DNA of 64,000 bases from Leptodontidium sp. MPI-SDFR-AT-0119 (GCA_020726505.1 JAHLEZ010000015.1:1302001-1366000), one strand, 5' to 3'; numbered from the stretch's first letter, positions 1-15,615 are shown. Notes: generated by a model not told the origin, from the sequence alone. Made by a program: numbers and translations.

Positions 1-1081
1 AGGATTCCAAATTCTAGATATCAGAAAGAGCATACCTCAAAGTATATGAGTTGCACCACGGATGCCATAAGCCCAAGACTGTCCTTTGGGCAAGCCTTTT
101 GCATAGTCATTTGGCCCACGTTTCTGATTGCCTCCTTCAACTCCTCTAGGCTTGCAGCAAGGTGCTTTTCTTGGTCTATCAACGAATGATGAGCGCAAGG
201 TTGTCGTGCTTGTATGAGAACCTTTCCCCTGTGATAAGCACTCAGCGCTAAGCTGGCATGGTAAAGTGGCTTCGTCCGTAACAGCAAGGAAAGAAGCCAG
301 CTTCGACCACCGTCGGCAATGTTCGGCTTGCTACAAAGATTAAAAAGTTAGCAATACCATTTAGAGCTGCTTTTGGGCAAATGAGCTTGATTGGACATGG
401 ACACTGTGAGGCGGACTTACTACATAGGGTGTTGTAAAGGGAAAACATGATCAAGAAAATGCATAAGCAGCACAGTCTCATCTCTAGAGACGACGACCAT
501 GTCGGAGGGCATTGGCGGGTTGTATTCTGGATTAGAAGGGGGTGAAGATGATGGGTTCCTATCCGACACAGATGATTTTGTCGCGGTGTCCATCGAAGCC
601 TATCCAGTTTAGTCAGGGAAGAGAGTTTGCGAAGCTGACATACAGGCGAAGTCGATGAACCAGCAGGTTCCAAATATGCACCACCAGTCCTGTTTTCTGG
701 AGCTGGATTATCCGTTTTCGGCGCTAGAACAACATCTTCCTTATTTTCCTGGACCCCAGGTGATTTGCGAAATCTTGCCAATGTCGTTCCCAGACGACCC
801 TTCTTCCGGGATGTATGCTTGACGATCTGCTTTATGCCAATTGCAATATTTCTTTCTTTCTCCCCACCATCCATCCAGTCGGGTTTCGCGCCATAGCCGT
901 AGCAAGTGATACTGAGTGATTCACAAGTGAGGCAGACATCACGCCTCTCATCACATTTCTTGCGGCGTAGTCGACAGGTCCAACAACCTTGCTTGCTCCG
1001 TAGCGGAGCACTCATCTTAGGTGATTTGCGTGAGCTGCTTCTGTCTCGCTCAAGTTGTGTTTGGGAATCCTTTGAGAACAT
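1..1081 (-). CDS. Zn2Cys6 fungal transcription factor, C-terminal part cut by the window edge
   Basis: Visible coding exons on the minus strand are 1081-644, 599-421 and 330-36, with GTATGT/TAG and GTAAGT/TAG introns and phases that fit. A further GTATGC donor lies at 35-30, so the gene continues beyond base 1. About 304 residues are visible. Residues 33-60 form a perfect C-x2-C-x6-C-x6-C-x2-C-x6-C zinc cluster (CWTCRLRRKKC...CLTCESLSITC), the DNA-binding domain. Exons 2-3 carry the start of the regulatory domain of the fungal-specific TF domain 2 type (ETVLLMHFLDHVFPLQHP, then LRTKPLYHASLALSAYHRG). It is a nuclear activator or repressor; the target pathway cannot be told from the sequence. 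Two in-frame ATGs exist (1081 and 1015). The second lies just before the zinc cluster and is a possible alternative start. Confidence 0.88.
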
Positions 1082-1662
1082 ATGTCAGCGACGCCACGAG
1101 ATGGACCAGAGGTCGTTGCGAAGGCGATCATCACGTGCCGTAACTCTAATTTGCCACAGGAGTCAAAGGCACAACAGGCGAATGTTTCCTTGTGGGAAAA
1201 GACGAGCGCGAGGAAAATATTGTTTAGTTGCCACCGAGTTTCAGCCATAGTTTTTGAGAAAAACATTGATTTGGTAAATATTTAGATAAGTGTGAGGATC
1301 TGTCTGAGAAGACCCACACCACCCAACCCCCCCTCCCAAAATAATAATGAGATAGATAGTACCATTCCATCGTCTTGAAAATCTGGCAAGCCTGGAGTAA
1401 AATGTACTTGTAGCGAGACAAACCAAATCCGTTTTCAGATTCCTCGGACCCTGCGGTTAAGAAACCAGGCCTTGCCCAGCTTCTTCTCCCAGTTTCCCCA
1501 TCCCCCCTCTTCCCCAGCCGCAACTTGCTTCACAATCATCCTTCGTCCTCCTTGGAGATTTATCATCATCCCGAGCATCATAGCTGGTGCTACACTCATC
1601 CGGTTTCGATAAGGCATTGCGCCGTCCCTCGCAACCATTCCGCATCAATATCTATCCAAGCT
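1082..1662. promoter_or_regulatory. Intergenic: promoter and leader of the Zn2Cys6 regulator
   Basis: This is a 581-base gap between the start of the regulator (-) and the stop of the next minus-strand gene. It contains a C-rich tract and an AATAATAATGAGATAGATAG stretch around 1316-1360. No convincing coding sequence was found on either strand; the small ORFs here use non-ATG starts or overlap one another. Confidence 0.4.
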
Positions 1663-2232
1663 TCAGACATCGAGTAGTCGATCATGCTCCGACGAATTGG
1701 ACCTCTCATGCTCCTTGACTTCCCTCTCATACTCGGCTTGTTCGGTCTGCTCGATAAGATCATCAAAATCGATGAGGTTGCCCGCATCATTATCCTTCTT
1801 CCGCGCCGCCTTCTTCTCGTCCATTATCTTCCTCTCCGCTTCAGCCCTAGCAGCCTTCTTCGCATCCCTCTTGAACTTCTCCACCCAAGGGTTATTGCCC
1901 AACGTATAAGGATTCTGGCCCGAATAGCCCATGACCACTGCTCTCCTGACGTCAGGCAGATCCAGCAGCTTCTGCCAATCCTCCTTCACGGTCTGGTATT
2001 CGCGCAGTTCGTAGTCTTTCAGTCCTTGGGTGCCGTCGTGCGTCCAGAAGTAGATGCGCAGAACTCCTGTCTCGTGGAATTTGGGTACCTCTCCTGTCCA
2101 TGCGATCCTCAGTGAGGATTTCAGTCCAGACCAGTAGGAGTATAGGTAGCCTTCCTGCTCGTCGGGGTGGGAATCGAAAAATACGATTGGGGATCCAAAA
2201 TTGACCCGGATGCTGGGTTCGTCGGATGCCAT
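1663..2232 (-). CDS. Uncharacterised fungal protein with charged coiled C-terminus (189 aa)
   Basis: Single exon. I start at the ATG at 2232 (MASDEPSIRVNFG) rather than at the longer frame to 2541, whose upstream part begins without a good ATG and has no protein-like composition. Residues 1-115 look globular, with aromatic-rich beta-like segments (PIVFFDSH, GYLYSYWSGLK, LRIYFWTHDG). Residues about 130-165 are a lysine/alanine/glutamate-rich helix that could form a coiled coil, followed by an acidic NLIDFDDLIEQTEQAEYE segment. I do not recognise the family and assign no function. It is divergent from the GNAT gene, sharing a 545-base upstream region. Conservation in related fungi is expected from the composition but could not be checked. 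Confidence 0.7.
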   Translation of the reverse strand: MASDEPSIRVNFGSPIVFFDSHPDEQEGYLYSYWSGLKSSLRIAWTGEVPKFHETGVLRIYFWTHDGTQGLKDYELREYQTVKEDWQKLLDLPDVRRAVVMGYSGQNPYTLGNNPWVEKFKRDAKKAARAEAERKIMDEKKAARKKDNDAGNLIDFDDLIEQTEQAEYEREVKEHERSNSSEHDRLLDV

Positions 2233-2777
2233 GTTTGAGAAGCAGTAAAGGATCGAATCAGTTGGAGGTGTTTTAGAAACTTGAGGAGCAGAGACGTTCG
2301 AGGCAGATGCGCAATGCAACGAAATAGTTTGAGCTGAGTGGACTATAAAGTGGTGGTCCAGAATAATTCGCTCAGAATGCCGAGACCCGTCGTCATTTTG
2401 GAGTTTGGCCCCCCACTTGTCAGGCTTCAGCCGAACCAGCCGCTCCCATTCCGTGCCAGCCGAGTTCTTGTTTTGCTCGACATGAGTTGCAATCTTTCGC
2501 CATGAAAAGTATACTATATTATATATCGCAAGTCTGCCCAAGCTCGAATGTAAATTTATACCTCAACAGGGAAAGATAAGGCGCTTTGCAATGTTCATTG
2601 ATGCGGTATGCGTTACGTTGCGTAGAAATCCAGGAGTGGGGTTAGAGATATGGCGACTCAAATGAGCCAGGAAATGATTCATACATTAAGTAGCCTGTCA
2701 AAACAACAATGCTTCAAGTATAAGTTATAAGTAGCCGCACCGAATCGCTCCTAAACCAAACTACCAACAACAAAACC
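2233..2777. promoter_or_regulatory. Divergent promoter between the 1663-2232 gene and the GNAT gene
   Basis: This 545-base region separates two divergent starts. A TA-rich run at about 2507-2527 (TATACTATATTATATATC) could serve as a core element for the minus-strand gene. The plus-strand leader ends in an A/C-rich stretch directly before ATG 2778, typical of fungal leaders. No further gene is seen. Confidence 0.4.
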
Positions 2778-3798
2778 ATGTACCAAATTCAAGAAAGTCA
2801 AGATGGCGTGTCTGAGCCTACATTCGCAGCACTATCAAACCACCTCCCACACTCCATCGCTCTTTTCCGACGCCTGCAATTCATGGATATGAACGGCGGG
2901 AAGACAGCCAACAGCCACGTTTTCACACTATTCGAATCCTCCTCCGTCTTCACAGTTGCATATCTCGATTTTTCCCGAGGGACCGAGACTGAGCTATGGA
3001 TCTATTCATCCATGGAGAAACTGCCAGGAAGCGAAATCGAAACGAAATGCCAGGAACAAGTCCTCGAAGTCTTTGAGCGAGTGAGAGATATTGAAGGGTC
3101 TTTCGTGGCGGCAAATGGGCCGAGAGCGACTCCCGGCGTTGTCCTGATAGGAAGTCTACATGAGAAGACTCTTAAATTTCTGGAAGAGCAACAGAGGGTC
3201 AAGGAGGCGACGGGTCCTCATTTCAAATTCATATTCGAGTCTGGAGATCTCCCCCCAGAAGTTGTCCTTCCCAGTGAAGATTTGGTGTACGAGGAGATTC
3301 GAAAAAGTGATATACCTCTCGTTCTATCTCGAACCGAGATCCCTAGGAAAGAGTATATTTCCATGTTTTAAACATCCAAAATTGCTTCACTGATATGAAA
3401 CAGGAGAACAATAGTCCTCTTGCCTAGTGTGGCTATCACAGAAAATCGAGAACCGATCGCGTGGGGGTTTCTAGGTGAGCAAGTCATTTCCGGTCAAGGA
3501 ATACTTGACTGAGCGGCAGCAGGTCCGGATGCTTCCTTGACTAGTTTACATGTCGAAGTGAGTGTGCTCTTAGTCCTTGCTGTCAACAACTTCTAACAGA
3601 TCGAAGGAAAGCCATCGTGGCAAAGGTCTAGCAAAAGCCATTGCAAGAAAGCTATTCACTGAGAAAGCTTCCGCGTTTGGGCGAGAAAAGATTTACCATG
3701 CTGATGTCGGAACGAATAATCTACAGAGCCAAGGTGTCTGTAAAAGCCTTGGAGGAAAAGCAGACTTCCGTGTGCATTGGGCATGGATAAAGTTGTGA
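2778..3798 (+). CDS. GNAT-family N-acetyltransferase (290 aa)
   Basis: I place exons at 2778-3352, 3404-3474, 3523-3557 and 3607-3798. Phases are 2, 1 and 0 and give 290 residues. The C-terminal half has the acetyl-CoA fold: ITENREPIAWGFL (strand before motif A), DASLTSLHVE, then HRGKGLAKAIARKLF, which is the R-x2-G-x-G/A acetyl-CoA binding motif A, then NLQSQGVCKSLGGKADF for motif B. The N-terminal 190 residues resemble the less conserved first half of fungal GNAT proteins of the FR47/GLYAT-like kind. The substrate is unknown. The last intron uses an AAG acceptor (3604-3606) seven bases after a CAG; only the AAG keeps motif A in frame. The third exon may begin at 3520 instead of 3523, adding one residue. 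The gene is convergent with the Snt2 gene, with stops 253 bases apart. Confidence 0.82.
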
Positions 3799-4051
3799 GC
3801 CAAGAGTTTGGAATGGGTGCTGGCAGATACAGACGTTTTCTATCATTTCCCTTTCTCTGCAAACAGAGCAGGTTTATGGGCTAGTATACCCACGATGGTT
3901 CTATTCTTACATTTCCACGTCCCTTTGAACGCCACGCTTGAAAAGTCCACCTGCATGATAGATCCTGAACCCAACCACCCAAAGCCTACCCCCAATTCAC
4001 AAATGCAATGTAAGGACCAAGTAACTATATGCTGGAATAATACAGATCGAT

Positions 4052-7000
4052 TTAGGAAAGTAAGTTCCGTAACGACGGAGATGCGCTCGCGCCGCCATTG
4101 ACACGACCATCATTCGGTCGAGAATTGCCGTTTGGAGGGTTCATTGTTTCTCTGACCTGGCCATGAGTGTCACGGAGCATAGGCGGACTACCATGAGGCG
4201 GTCCGTATGATGGGTGAGGATGCATCGGGGCATGGGAATGAGAAAACGGATGCTCTGGTGCTCGGGGAGGTGGCCCACCATTAGTTAAATGCTGCGGTGG
4301 CGGCCGTGTCGAGGCATACGATGCGAAAGTGCCGTTCTGCATATGAAGTGCCGGAGACCCCATACTACGATGTGGCGAGGGCGGATGGTACCCATTCGGA
4401 GCTTGCGACATGTGGCCATTCTGTCGCGGCGAATGCGGCACACCATGGACTGATTGCCGCATCTGAGGTTGACCATTATGAGTCTGGAAAGATCCTGAGT
4501 TTCGTCGAGGAGAGTGGCTGCCATTCATGTGATTCACCAGAGGTGCCGCTTGAGGGCCAGGTGAGCGTCGTGGCCAGCTGTACGAGGAGCCATTTGGTGG
4601 GTATGACGGAGGAGGAGGCGGCCAAACATACGGTGCAGGCGGCGGTTGCACTACCTCTGGCTCAGGAGTAGGAACCCGGGGAGGTGGGATAAATTCAATA
4701 GGAGGACGCGATGGTTCTCGGAGAGCAACGGGAGGTGGAGGCGGCGGAGTAGGCTCTTTGCGAATCTTGCTCCAATGGCACTGGTGGCATTGAAATTCGG
4801 TTGGGAGAACAGGCTTGGCAGGATTCCGATGCAAGGCTGCTGCTGCCAGAGCCACATTGCTACCACTATTCTCTTCGGGGGAGCCGTTAGCGGCGTGACC
4901 ATTCGTCGACGGCAATTCATTTGACTGAGGTTGGTCGCCGTCTGCTGGCATGGATACATCGCCAACAGGTTCAGAGGGTTGCTCTGGTGGATCTGGCGGG
5001 AATGGCCACCATTTTGGACTGACATCGATGTCGCAAGTGACACATATTTTCCGCGGACTGCCCTTTGCAACAGAGGGCAAGTCTCCATACGAGTCTTCTG
5101 CCTTCACATGAGACACTGACCCTCTGCCAATGGCCGAACTGCCATTGGCGCCAGTAGTTGTTGACCCTCGCCGGTTGGGAACTTGAACAACGGGCGCTTG
5201 AGGATTCAAGACTTTCGTCGATTGATTGACCAGGGTAGCTTTGCGGACTGTGCCAGTCAATGTTAGATCAGCTTGCTTGAAATTCTGAACATAGAGCTGC
5301 AAAGCATTCTGCCCCGTCTCCGTGTCGACGATGTCTTGCATTTGGTAAACAACACCTTTCGCTGGGATGTGTTCCTTGCAGTAAATAACAGCAGACATGG
5401 TGCCAACATTTGTACCGATAGTAACAACAGTGAATTGATCACGCCGTGTTCCTTTCACAGGGGCGATTTCGAAGCCAAGGGTATATCCTGCCTGGTGGGC
5501 ACATTCAACGTGCACTAGACAAGTCAGAATTAGAGACCCAGCTGGGTGAGAAGATAGCTTACCTGGAGTTTTGCAACATTGACAACTGACACATGCACCC
5601 TTGTTCTTTTTGCACAATTTGCAGGTCTCGTCATATCGAGCTGTGGGGATTGATGGAATGCCTTCAGACGGCTCAAGAGCTTTCGCGTTCCCAAATTTAA
5701 CTTCAGGGGTGAAAACAGCACATGTAACGTGGACCCAGTTGTTGTTTGCGGTACGTTTCAGAGGTTCTCGAGGATTGACAGGTTTGTTCTGCTCCTCTTG
5801 CTTTTTGCGAAAGTAGTCGGCAACCTTTTGGTTGCTTTCCCGTTCAATTCGCTCGCGTTCGCGTTCCTTCTCTGTTTTCTTCTTGTGCGTGATTTTTGGT
5901 GGCTCAACAAAATCGTGCTCTGTATATTCTATCGGGCAAAGAGTACATTTGTATTGCTGGGCAAAGTTAGTATTCAGATCATCGTGAACGATGAGCCTGT
6001 ACTTACAATTGAAACTTGAGGATTCTTGTCGTTAGAGCACATATCGCAAATCCATTTTGCCGGACTTCTATTTTCTCCAACTACGCCATAACAGTTGCGA
6101 TGGACAGTCATTCGACACTCTTTGCAAGATAAGTGCTGGTCGCCCATTGGATCCATCTCTCCGCATATTGCACAAGGAAGCAATTTGGCCTTCGGTGGCT
6201 CCGGTGGAGGTGGGGGAGCAACAGGTTTCTCAGCCACAAGCTTCTTCCTCGGTGCTATAGCCTGATCCATGCCAGGATCAATGGAGTCTCTATCGGATGC
6301 ACCTTTCAGCTTTTTCCGTGGTGGTTCAGGTCCAAGTGGGGGGTTCGCCAATGCTGGGGCTGGAGTTCCATTTGTCGATGTGGGCGCCACTGGAGCAACA
6401 TTCACTGCTTGATTCGTGACTTCATTGGCTGCAGCCAGCTCCTTCAACAACTCCTCGTCGATCTTCCTCTTCCATGCTCGACCACCAGCCTGCGAAGCTT
6501 TCTTTACCTCGTCTATATCTTCCCATTGAATGCCATAACGTCGCCACAGTTCAGCGCATCTCCTACACAACGCAACCATGAACTGATTGCTCTTGTCTTT
6601 CCCAGAAGGCTTGACTCCCGGGTTGTCTGAAATCATTGTGCCAGCTGGAGTGTTTGGAGCTCGCCGCCATTGCCGAGACTCCCTAGTCGTGCAGAACTTG
6701 CATTGGAATGATCTCTTCCTATCGCGAGCTTTATCATTGTCAAATGCAGAATCGTCGTTTTCGTCAGCAACGTCATCCTGCAACTTCCCAGCGGTTGCCT
6801 CCGCCCGTTTCGCTTCCTTCTTTCCCTTCCGACCGCTGTAGTTCCCCCAAATGTGCTTTCCGCGCTCAGTCTTCTTCCACGTATAATAGAAGCGAACAAT
6901 GTTCGCGGCACTGACGGTTTTGACGTGTTTCTTGAGGCTGTGCCATTCGGATCCAAACTTCGTAACGCCATCCTCAAACTTTTTGAGCTCTTGAGGACTG

Positions 7001-9337
7001 AGATCGGGTTCCTTAAAGGCTCTCTTGTCAGTTTGGGACAGGACGTGAAGTGCCTTCTCCACGTCATATCCATTGAGATGTAAGGTGTGAAGTGCGACAT
7101 CCAGTAAATTTGTTGATAGGTCCGGGAGCCCGAGAGGTCTGGCAAGTTGCGCAGCACGGCCCATATAATCAAATATCATTTGCTCTCTGGCCGGTATCGG
7201 GTGGCCGTCCGAGTCGAAGCCGGTGACAGTTCTGCCTGGAACTTTTATTGTCTCGGGGAGCTTGTACAATAATGTTGCAGTGCTGTTGGGATCACCATCT
7301 TCGTAATCTTCTCCACGATGGACATAACCCGGGGGTTCATCCATCACCCATTTTGGACGCTGTTCTCGAGCCAGCTTGTCAGCTTCCAATGCGGCTACGG
7401 TATCTTTGTGAAGCTTGGTGTCTTTCTTATGACCACCGCCTTTCACATATTTCCGTTTTATCTCTGCGGGCTTGACATATTCCACAGGTCTACCTGGCCA
7501 AATAGGGACGTTTGCTTGATGTCGAGGGCCAAGGCGCGAGCTTGCCCTAGGATAGATCCGGTCGTCGTAATCTAATGCATCCTCAACTTTGCAATGAATG
7601 CCAAGGTATCTGAAAAGCCACAGGCTGGCTTGGTGGATTTGTTCCGCTGTGCCGGGGTGGAATGATACATCGGTCTCACTGGTCGCTGGACTTGTTCGGC
7701 CAGTATCAGGATCATCTCCATTAGCTTCGTGAATTTCGTCATCTTCGTCAACATTCTCTTCCTCTTCGGTGGGGTCATTGACGTTTGGTGTATTGCGGGC
7801 TTCGAGCTTTTTCTCCTGCGCCTTGCTACATGGGCCGCAAGCCCAAGCAAAACCACGGGACGGCTTCTTCAGCAGAGGAGGATTCACGCAGCTCATGTGA
7901 TACGTGTTGCGGCACACAGCACAGTCGACTGAATCGTTGCTGTAAGAAAATTAGAGGCATGAAAATTATACTGAGCGAAGAACAAACCTAGCACAATATT
8001 TGCTGCACCTTTTGCAGGACTTAACAGCACTCGTCAATTCCTTTCCGCGTCCTGGCTCAACAACAATGAATTTCCACCTCTCATCGAGGACCTTCTTGAC
8101 TTCGGCAGGGACATTGATGACCTGACTTGTTGGAATGACATCGTAGTAACGATGAATATAGCGGTCGTAAAGCTTCTCGTACCAAAATGAATCTTTTGAT
8201 TTCCGAAGGTCGTCCAATTTCTCGACCTCGGACTTGTGCTTGATTTGACATTTGCCTCGAAGTGCTGTTAAAGGGCTAACGTCAGAGTGCATCGATGCAA
8301 AAACTTGCCGAGTGTCGTTCACTTTGCGCCCAATGTCTTTGGCACGGTAATACCAATTCAGGCGCAAAGCATCAATGGGTTGAGCAGCATCGTTGTTAAC
8401 GTGAAGAAACTCCATAATGCGCCCCAGGTAGTACGGCTCTCCAGGGGGCTCGCATACAAGATAGGCGTGATCTGGGCGGGTCAGTTTTTGATCGTTACAG
8501 ACAAAGTAAGAAGAAGAATCACGGTCGAGACATACCGTTGACTTCTAGGACAGTTCCATCGTCAGCCACGAGCTTATTATTCTTCAATCGACTTCCACAG
8601 TTCTCGAAGCTCAGCATATTGGAATCTTCAAGGGCACTTCCTGTGTACGCCGCCATACTACCTCTGTGAGTCACGACCAGAGGCGTGCTCTGTGTTGGGC
8701 CTGGTAGATGGGCCTGGTGTGGAGGTGCTTGTGTCGCCGCCTTTCTTTTCTTCGAATGTCCGCCATTTGCTGTTGGGTTGGCAGAAAATGTAGATGTCCC
8801 AGGTATAGGTTCTTTATAGTGGCTTTGCACAGGAAGAGCGTTGTCTGGTTCGGCGCCATTGGAAGCTTTGTTGGCCGTTGGTGTTTGCCCAGCATCCACA
8901 ATTGAAGCTGTATCCACTGCCCTTGCTGCTTTGCGCCCATTATTCTCTTTGACAACTGGTGGAAGTTCAAATTCTGCATCCAATTCCTTATCTTCTGCAT
9001 AATTCGGCCGAGAGTTGCCCGTTCTGTTCCGCGATCGAGTCCCGTATGGAATCGCAGGGCCTGTACCACTTGACGCCGGATCCTTCGTGGAGGGGTTCGA
9101 GGAGTTGGAGTTGGATACCATCATCGGTTGCGATTCTGCCACTCGTGAATTCGTTCCATTCGTACTGGATGATTTGACCGTGTCGGTCTTCGAGGAGGGG
9201 GGTTGAGGGACGTCAGGTGTGGCTTCGCCAGTCTGCTTCGATTCCTGCTGCGTTGGAGCATCGTCGTTACCCTCATGGGGTGAGCTAATCTGTGTCGATA
9301 CTGCGACGCTCGAGCGACGTGAGCCATCTTTTGCCAT
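4052..9337 (-). CDS. snt2: Snt2-like BAH/PHD/SANT chromatin reader (1424 aa)
   Basis: Exons on the minus strand are 9337-8536, 8471-7988, 7939-6007, 5956-5563 and 5514-4052, all phase-consistent. Layout: residues 1-260 are disordered and Ser/Thr/Asn-rich; 265-415 are a BAH domain (HAYLVCEPPGEPYYLGRI onwards); 419-470 a C4HC3 PHD finger; about 650-730 a helical ELM2-like region; 745-790 a SANT domain (LKKFEDGVTKFGSEWHSLKKH); 842-890 a GATA-like CxxC...CxxC finger; 1017-1063 a second PHD; 1074-1210 an extended PHD; and a Pro/His/Asn-rich tail of about 200 residues. This order is that of Snt2. In yeast Snt2 acts with Ecm5 and the Rpd3 deacetylase and binds histone H3 tails. In plant-pathogenic fungi Snt2 homologues affect growth, autophagy and virulence. 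It is divergent from the HELQ-like gene. Confidence 0.93.
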
Positions 9338-11500
9338 GGCGAAGGTACTGTGGGCAGCTTTGGCACTGCCACTCTGCTACGGGTAGAAAGGAAGCGCTTC
9401 CCGCAAGAGAGACGGGCGAGAAGCGCTGGAGTGCGAGGCTATCGAACGAGGACGACAAGGCTTCGACCCATCAGAGTTCCAGTACGGGTTGAAACGTTCG
9501 TGCGAAGTGTGGGGTGGAAAATCCGAGGGACAGTCGCGTTGCGGTGCGTGCAATGGTAACTGTGGTGTCGACCAGACGTAACCAATGATGCTGGTAATGG
9601 AAGGAGACGAGGCTATGCCGTGTATCGAAAGGCTTCGTCGCAAACGACGGCCTAGCCGATATATTGAGATATGTGGAAATGCTTCGGGGGGTGTAGAAAA
9701 GAGGGAGGCGCCTCCTTGGGGGAGTTGGCGTGGAGTGGTTGATTTGGAGGGTGTAGATGTTCGGAAAGGAAAGTTGATGGTGGAAGGTATCGGCGGATGT
9801 ATGTTCTGCGCTAGTAGACAGGACAGGGCATCCCATCCCTCGGAGGAGGCAGCTAAACATCACCCAACATGCTCTTATACGCAGAGCATATCACAGGGCG
9901 AACTTCTGGCCACGGTTTGCCCGTTGTTCAAAAAGTTGCTTCCAACACTTGTCTACCTCAATAACACAGATATGCCAATTCTGGGGGAAATAATCTCAAC
10001 CTCGAACCCCCCTCATCGTGGCCAAATACTCCCCTCGCGAGCATTCCCTCAGCTTCACTTGTTTTCCCATAATGGTCGCGCAGTAAAAAAGGTACGCGCA
10101 ACTACATGTTCGAGTCACGCAGGGAATCAGATCCGGTGGGGTATGCAATGTAATGAGCAAGTGCTTCATTGAGATATGAGGCCATCAGCCCTACCCATGT
10201 CTCCCGATTATTTATGTTTCTTTTTTCAACAGTTGCACGCGGGTATATTGCATTGTGTCAGTAAATATCCGTGTGAACATTTCATCGGGGGCTGAGTTCA
10301 CATCTAGCATAGTGGCTACCTGTTGAGATTTGCGTTCTTTTGTTGGTTCTTGGGGCGTCGTCCGTAAGCTCTAGAATGGCCGATGAGTAACAGGCGTGGT
10401 ACTATCTGCCACCTGAGACGACAATATATACAGCGTGGGGTCTGGATCGAACATTCAGGACAGAACAATTACACAGACGCGTTTCTTAATGTTATGTGAT
10501 ATACTGCGTGGTTGATATGGAGGGGGTGGATGGGAGAGTGGCGAATCGTCTTCATCTGGGCCGAGGCCCTTGAAAACGACTTGCCATGCCACAATACTTG
10601 AGTTCCCCTGTCCTGGTACATCAGAAGAGATTGACGAAGTGCGTTTTGGTTATGGATTTAATAGGATGGATGGTGGACATTATTACAGTGTCTCGACAGT
10701 CAATGTGCATTTCGCAACCCCGTAGCAGAGCTTGAAGTGTTCTGCGTGTTATCAAGGCGAAACAAATATTGCTTTTTACCAGGTCAGAAAGGCGATGAGT
10801 TGTCCACATCCTTGCTGGAGAAGGAGAAAGAGTGCTTCCCGAAGCGTCCTCCTCTACTATGGCCCTAATTCCGATAGGCTAGATTTCTCAGGACATATGC
10901 GAAATGCGACGGGAGGGACATTTTGGCGACGGGACGAGTAGTGACAATCACGGCGTGGTGCGAGAAGTCTGCTGTATGATTTCTCCTGTTTGAGGATGGG
11001 ATGAAAGTTAGGGCGATCCGATGGTTTTGACAATAGCAACCATTGCGTGAAGAGATGACAGCGAATTACTCATGCCCACCACCAGCAGCACCTGTGTGAT
11101 ACGGCGATGGGAAGGTGAGGTTCTGTGATGGGACAAGGATTATACCACTAGTCCAAATCGGGCTAGCAATGACCCATAGTATGGGCCCGAGTCTTATCCG
11201 CCCCAAATCGACTCCACGTGAGTTTTGCCGACGCCAAACGGACGGCTTTCCTCCCGCCCAGCGTTATTTCAACTTCGCGGCTTCGATCCAGCAATAACAA
11301 CAACAATAACACAAGAGCATCGCCGGCTTCCTGGGCTTGACCGCTACCCATCCAGTCTCTACTGATCGGATTTTGCCACGATAGCTTACCTGCATTTGCC
11401 CAATACAACTTTGAATCCTTGGATTGCCTGACTTGCTTGGCTTCATGGATTGGAACGCGTGCGGCAACCTGCAGACGCCCCTTCGCTTAGTGCCTGCAAT
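9338..11500. promoter_or_regulatory. Intergenic: shared upstream region of snt2 and the HELQ-like helicase
   Basis: A 2.16-kb divergent interval. The longest plus-strand frame (9585-10172) has a tryptophan/glycine-rich, unstructured translation and sits where the snt2 leader should be, so I read it as leader or promoter DNA. No RNA gene, repeat or domain was recognised. Just upstream of the helicase start lies a small run of CAA/CAAT units (about 11291-11312, on the plus strand). Confidence 0.4.
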
Positions 11501-14830
<3,330 letters not shown>

Positions 14831-15054
14831 GACGATAACAACACAGTTGGCTATGGATTTGCAGGCAGGTATGACGTTAGCCGACGAAGATTATCGGTAA
14901 GTCGATCACAGAGTATTCCGTTACCGAACTCAAGTTGTACCACTTAATCACATCCAACAATTATATCATCACGCTTTAACAAATATTCCAGAACACGGAG
15001 AACGGCCCAAGATCATGTATTCAATCTGCCACACCACACTCTCTCCACTCCCTA

Positions 15055-15615
15055 TCAAAAAGCCTCCCCAACAACAGTCCCATCCTCCAGAAAATCAACG
15101 ACCACATCCACACCCCCCCTCGCCTCATTAACACCATCAGCAACAACAACCGCCTCATCCAATTCATCCAAACCATCCAAAAACCTCACCCTCTTCCCCA
15201 CCTTCCCCTCTCCCCTACCACCACATTTACCCTTCCTCAAAATCCCCACCACGACCACTCTCCTCCTCCTCTCCCTCTCCCTCTCCACCCACGCCGTCCT
15301 AGCCTTCTCCCTCCTCTCAAAATACCACTGCACGAGATCATGTCTCGAGCGCCACAGCCCGCCCAGAATCAGCAAGAATGTAAAAATAAACAGGAGCCCA
15401 TCGATGTCGGTCTCGTGTTCTTGCAGCCAGGCTTGGAGTACGGCTCGGTGCGCGGGACCGATGCCGTGGTGGGTTGGGGGCGGGAGGGGGAGTTCGGCAT
15501 GGCGCCCTTGTTGGTGGTGATATCGTTGTTGATGGGATAGTAAGGAGGTGGTATTGGGGTTTGTGGGAGTTGCGGTCGGTGGAGGGAAGTACAGGGCTGG
15601 TTGGGTGTGTGACAT
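15055..15615 (-). CDS. Small single-pass membrane protein, uncharacterised (186 aa)
   Basis: Single exon. The ATG at 15615 (MSHTQPALYFPPP) is chosen because the upstream 30 codons are low-complexity leader-like sequence. Residues 1-55 are rich in Pro, Thr, His and Gln. Residues about 75-97 form one hydrophobic segment (GLLFIFTFLLILGGLW) that fits a membrane helix. It is followed by a strongly basic stretch (WYFERREKARTAWVERERERRRR), which by the positive-inside rule would face the cytoplasm. An acidic, valine-rich tail ends the protein. I do not recognise the family. It is tail-to-tail with the HELQ-like gene (224 bases apart). The composition is low-complexity, so some doubt remains that it is coding. 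Confidence 0.5.
   Translation of the reverse strand: MSHTQPALYFPPPTATPTNPNTTSLLSHQQRYHHQQGRHAELPLPPPTHHGIGPAHRAVLQAWLQEHETDIDGLLFIFTFLLILGGLWRSRHDLVQWYFERREKARTAWVERERERRRRVVVVGILRKGKCGGRGEGKVGKRVRFLDGLDELDEAVVVADGVNEARGGVDVVVDFLEDGTVVGEAF

Noticed and set aside
14..35. A 22-base intron at the left edge of the Zn2Cys6 gene
   Set aside because: It is phase-compatible but far too short. The true acceptor is most likely outside the window.
10096..10125. TTCGAGTC word resembling a tRNA T-loop
   Set aside because: The flanking bases do not pair into a T-stem and no acceptor or anticodon arm could be built around it.
9585..10172. 195-codon plus-strand open frame between snt2 and the helicase gene
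   Set aside because: The composition is unlike a folded protein, there is no domain, and it lies in the expected snt2 leader and promoter.
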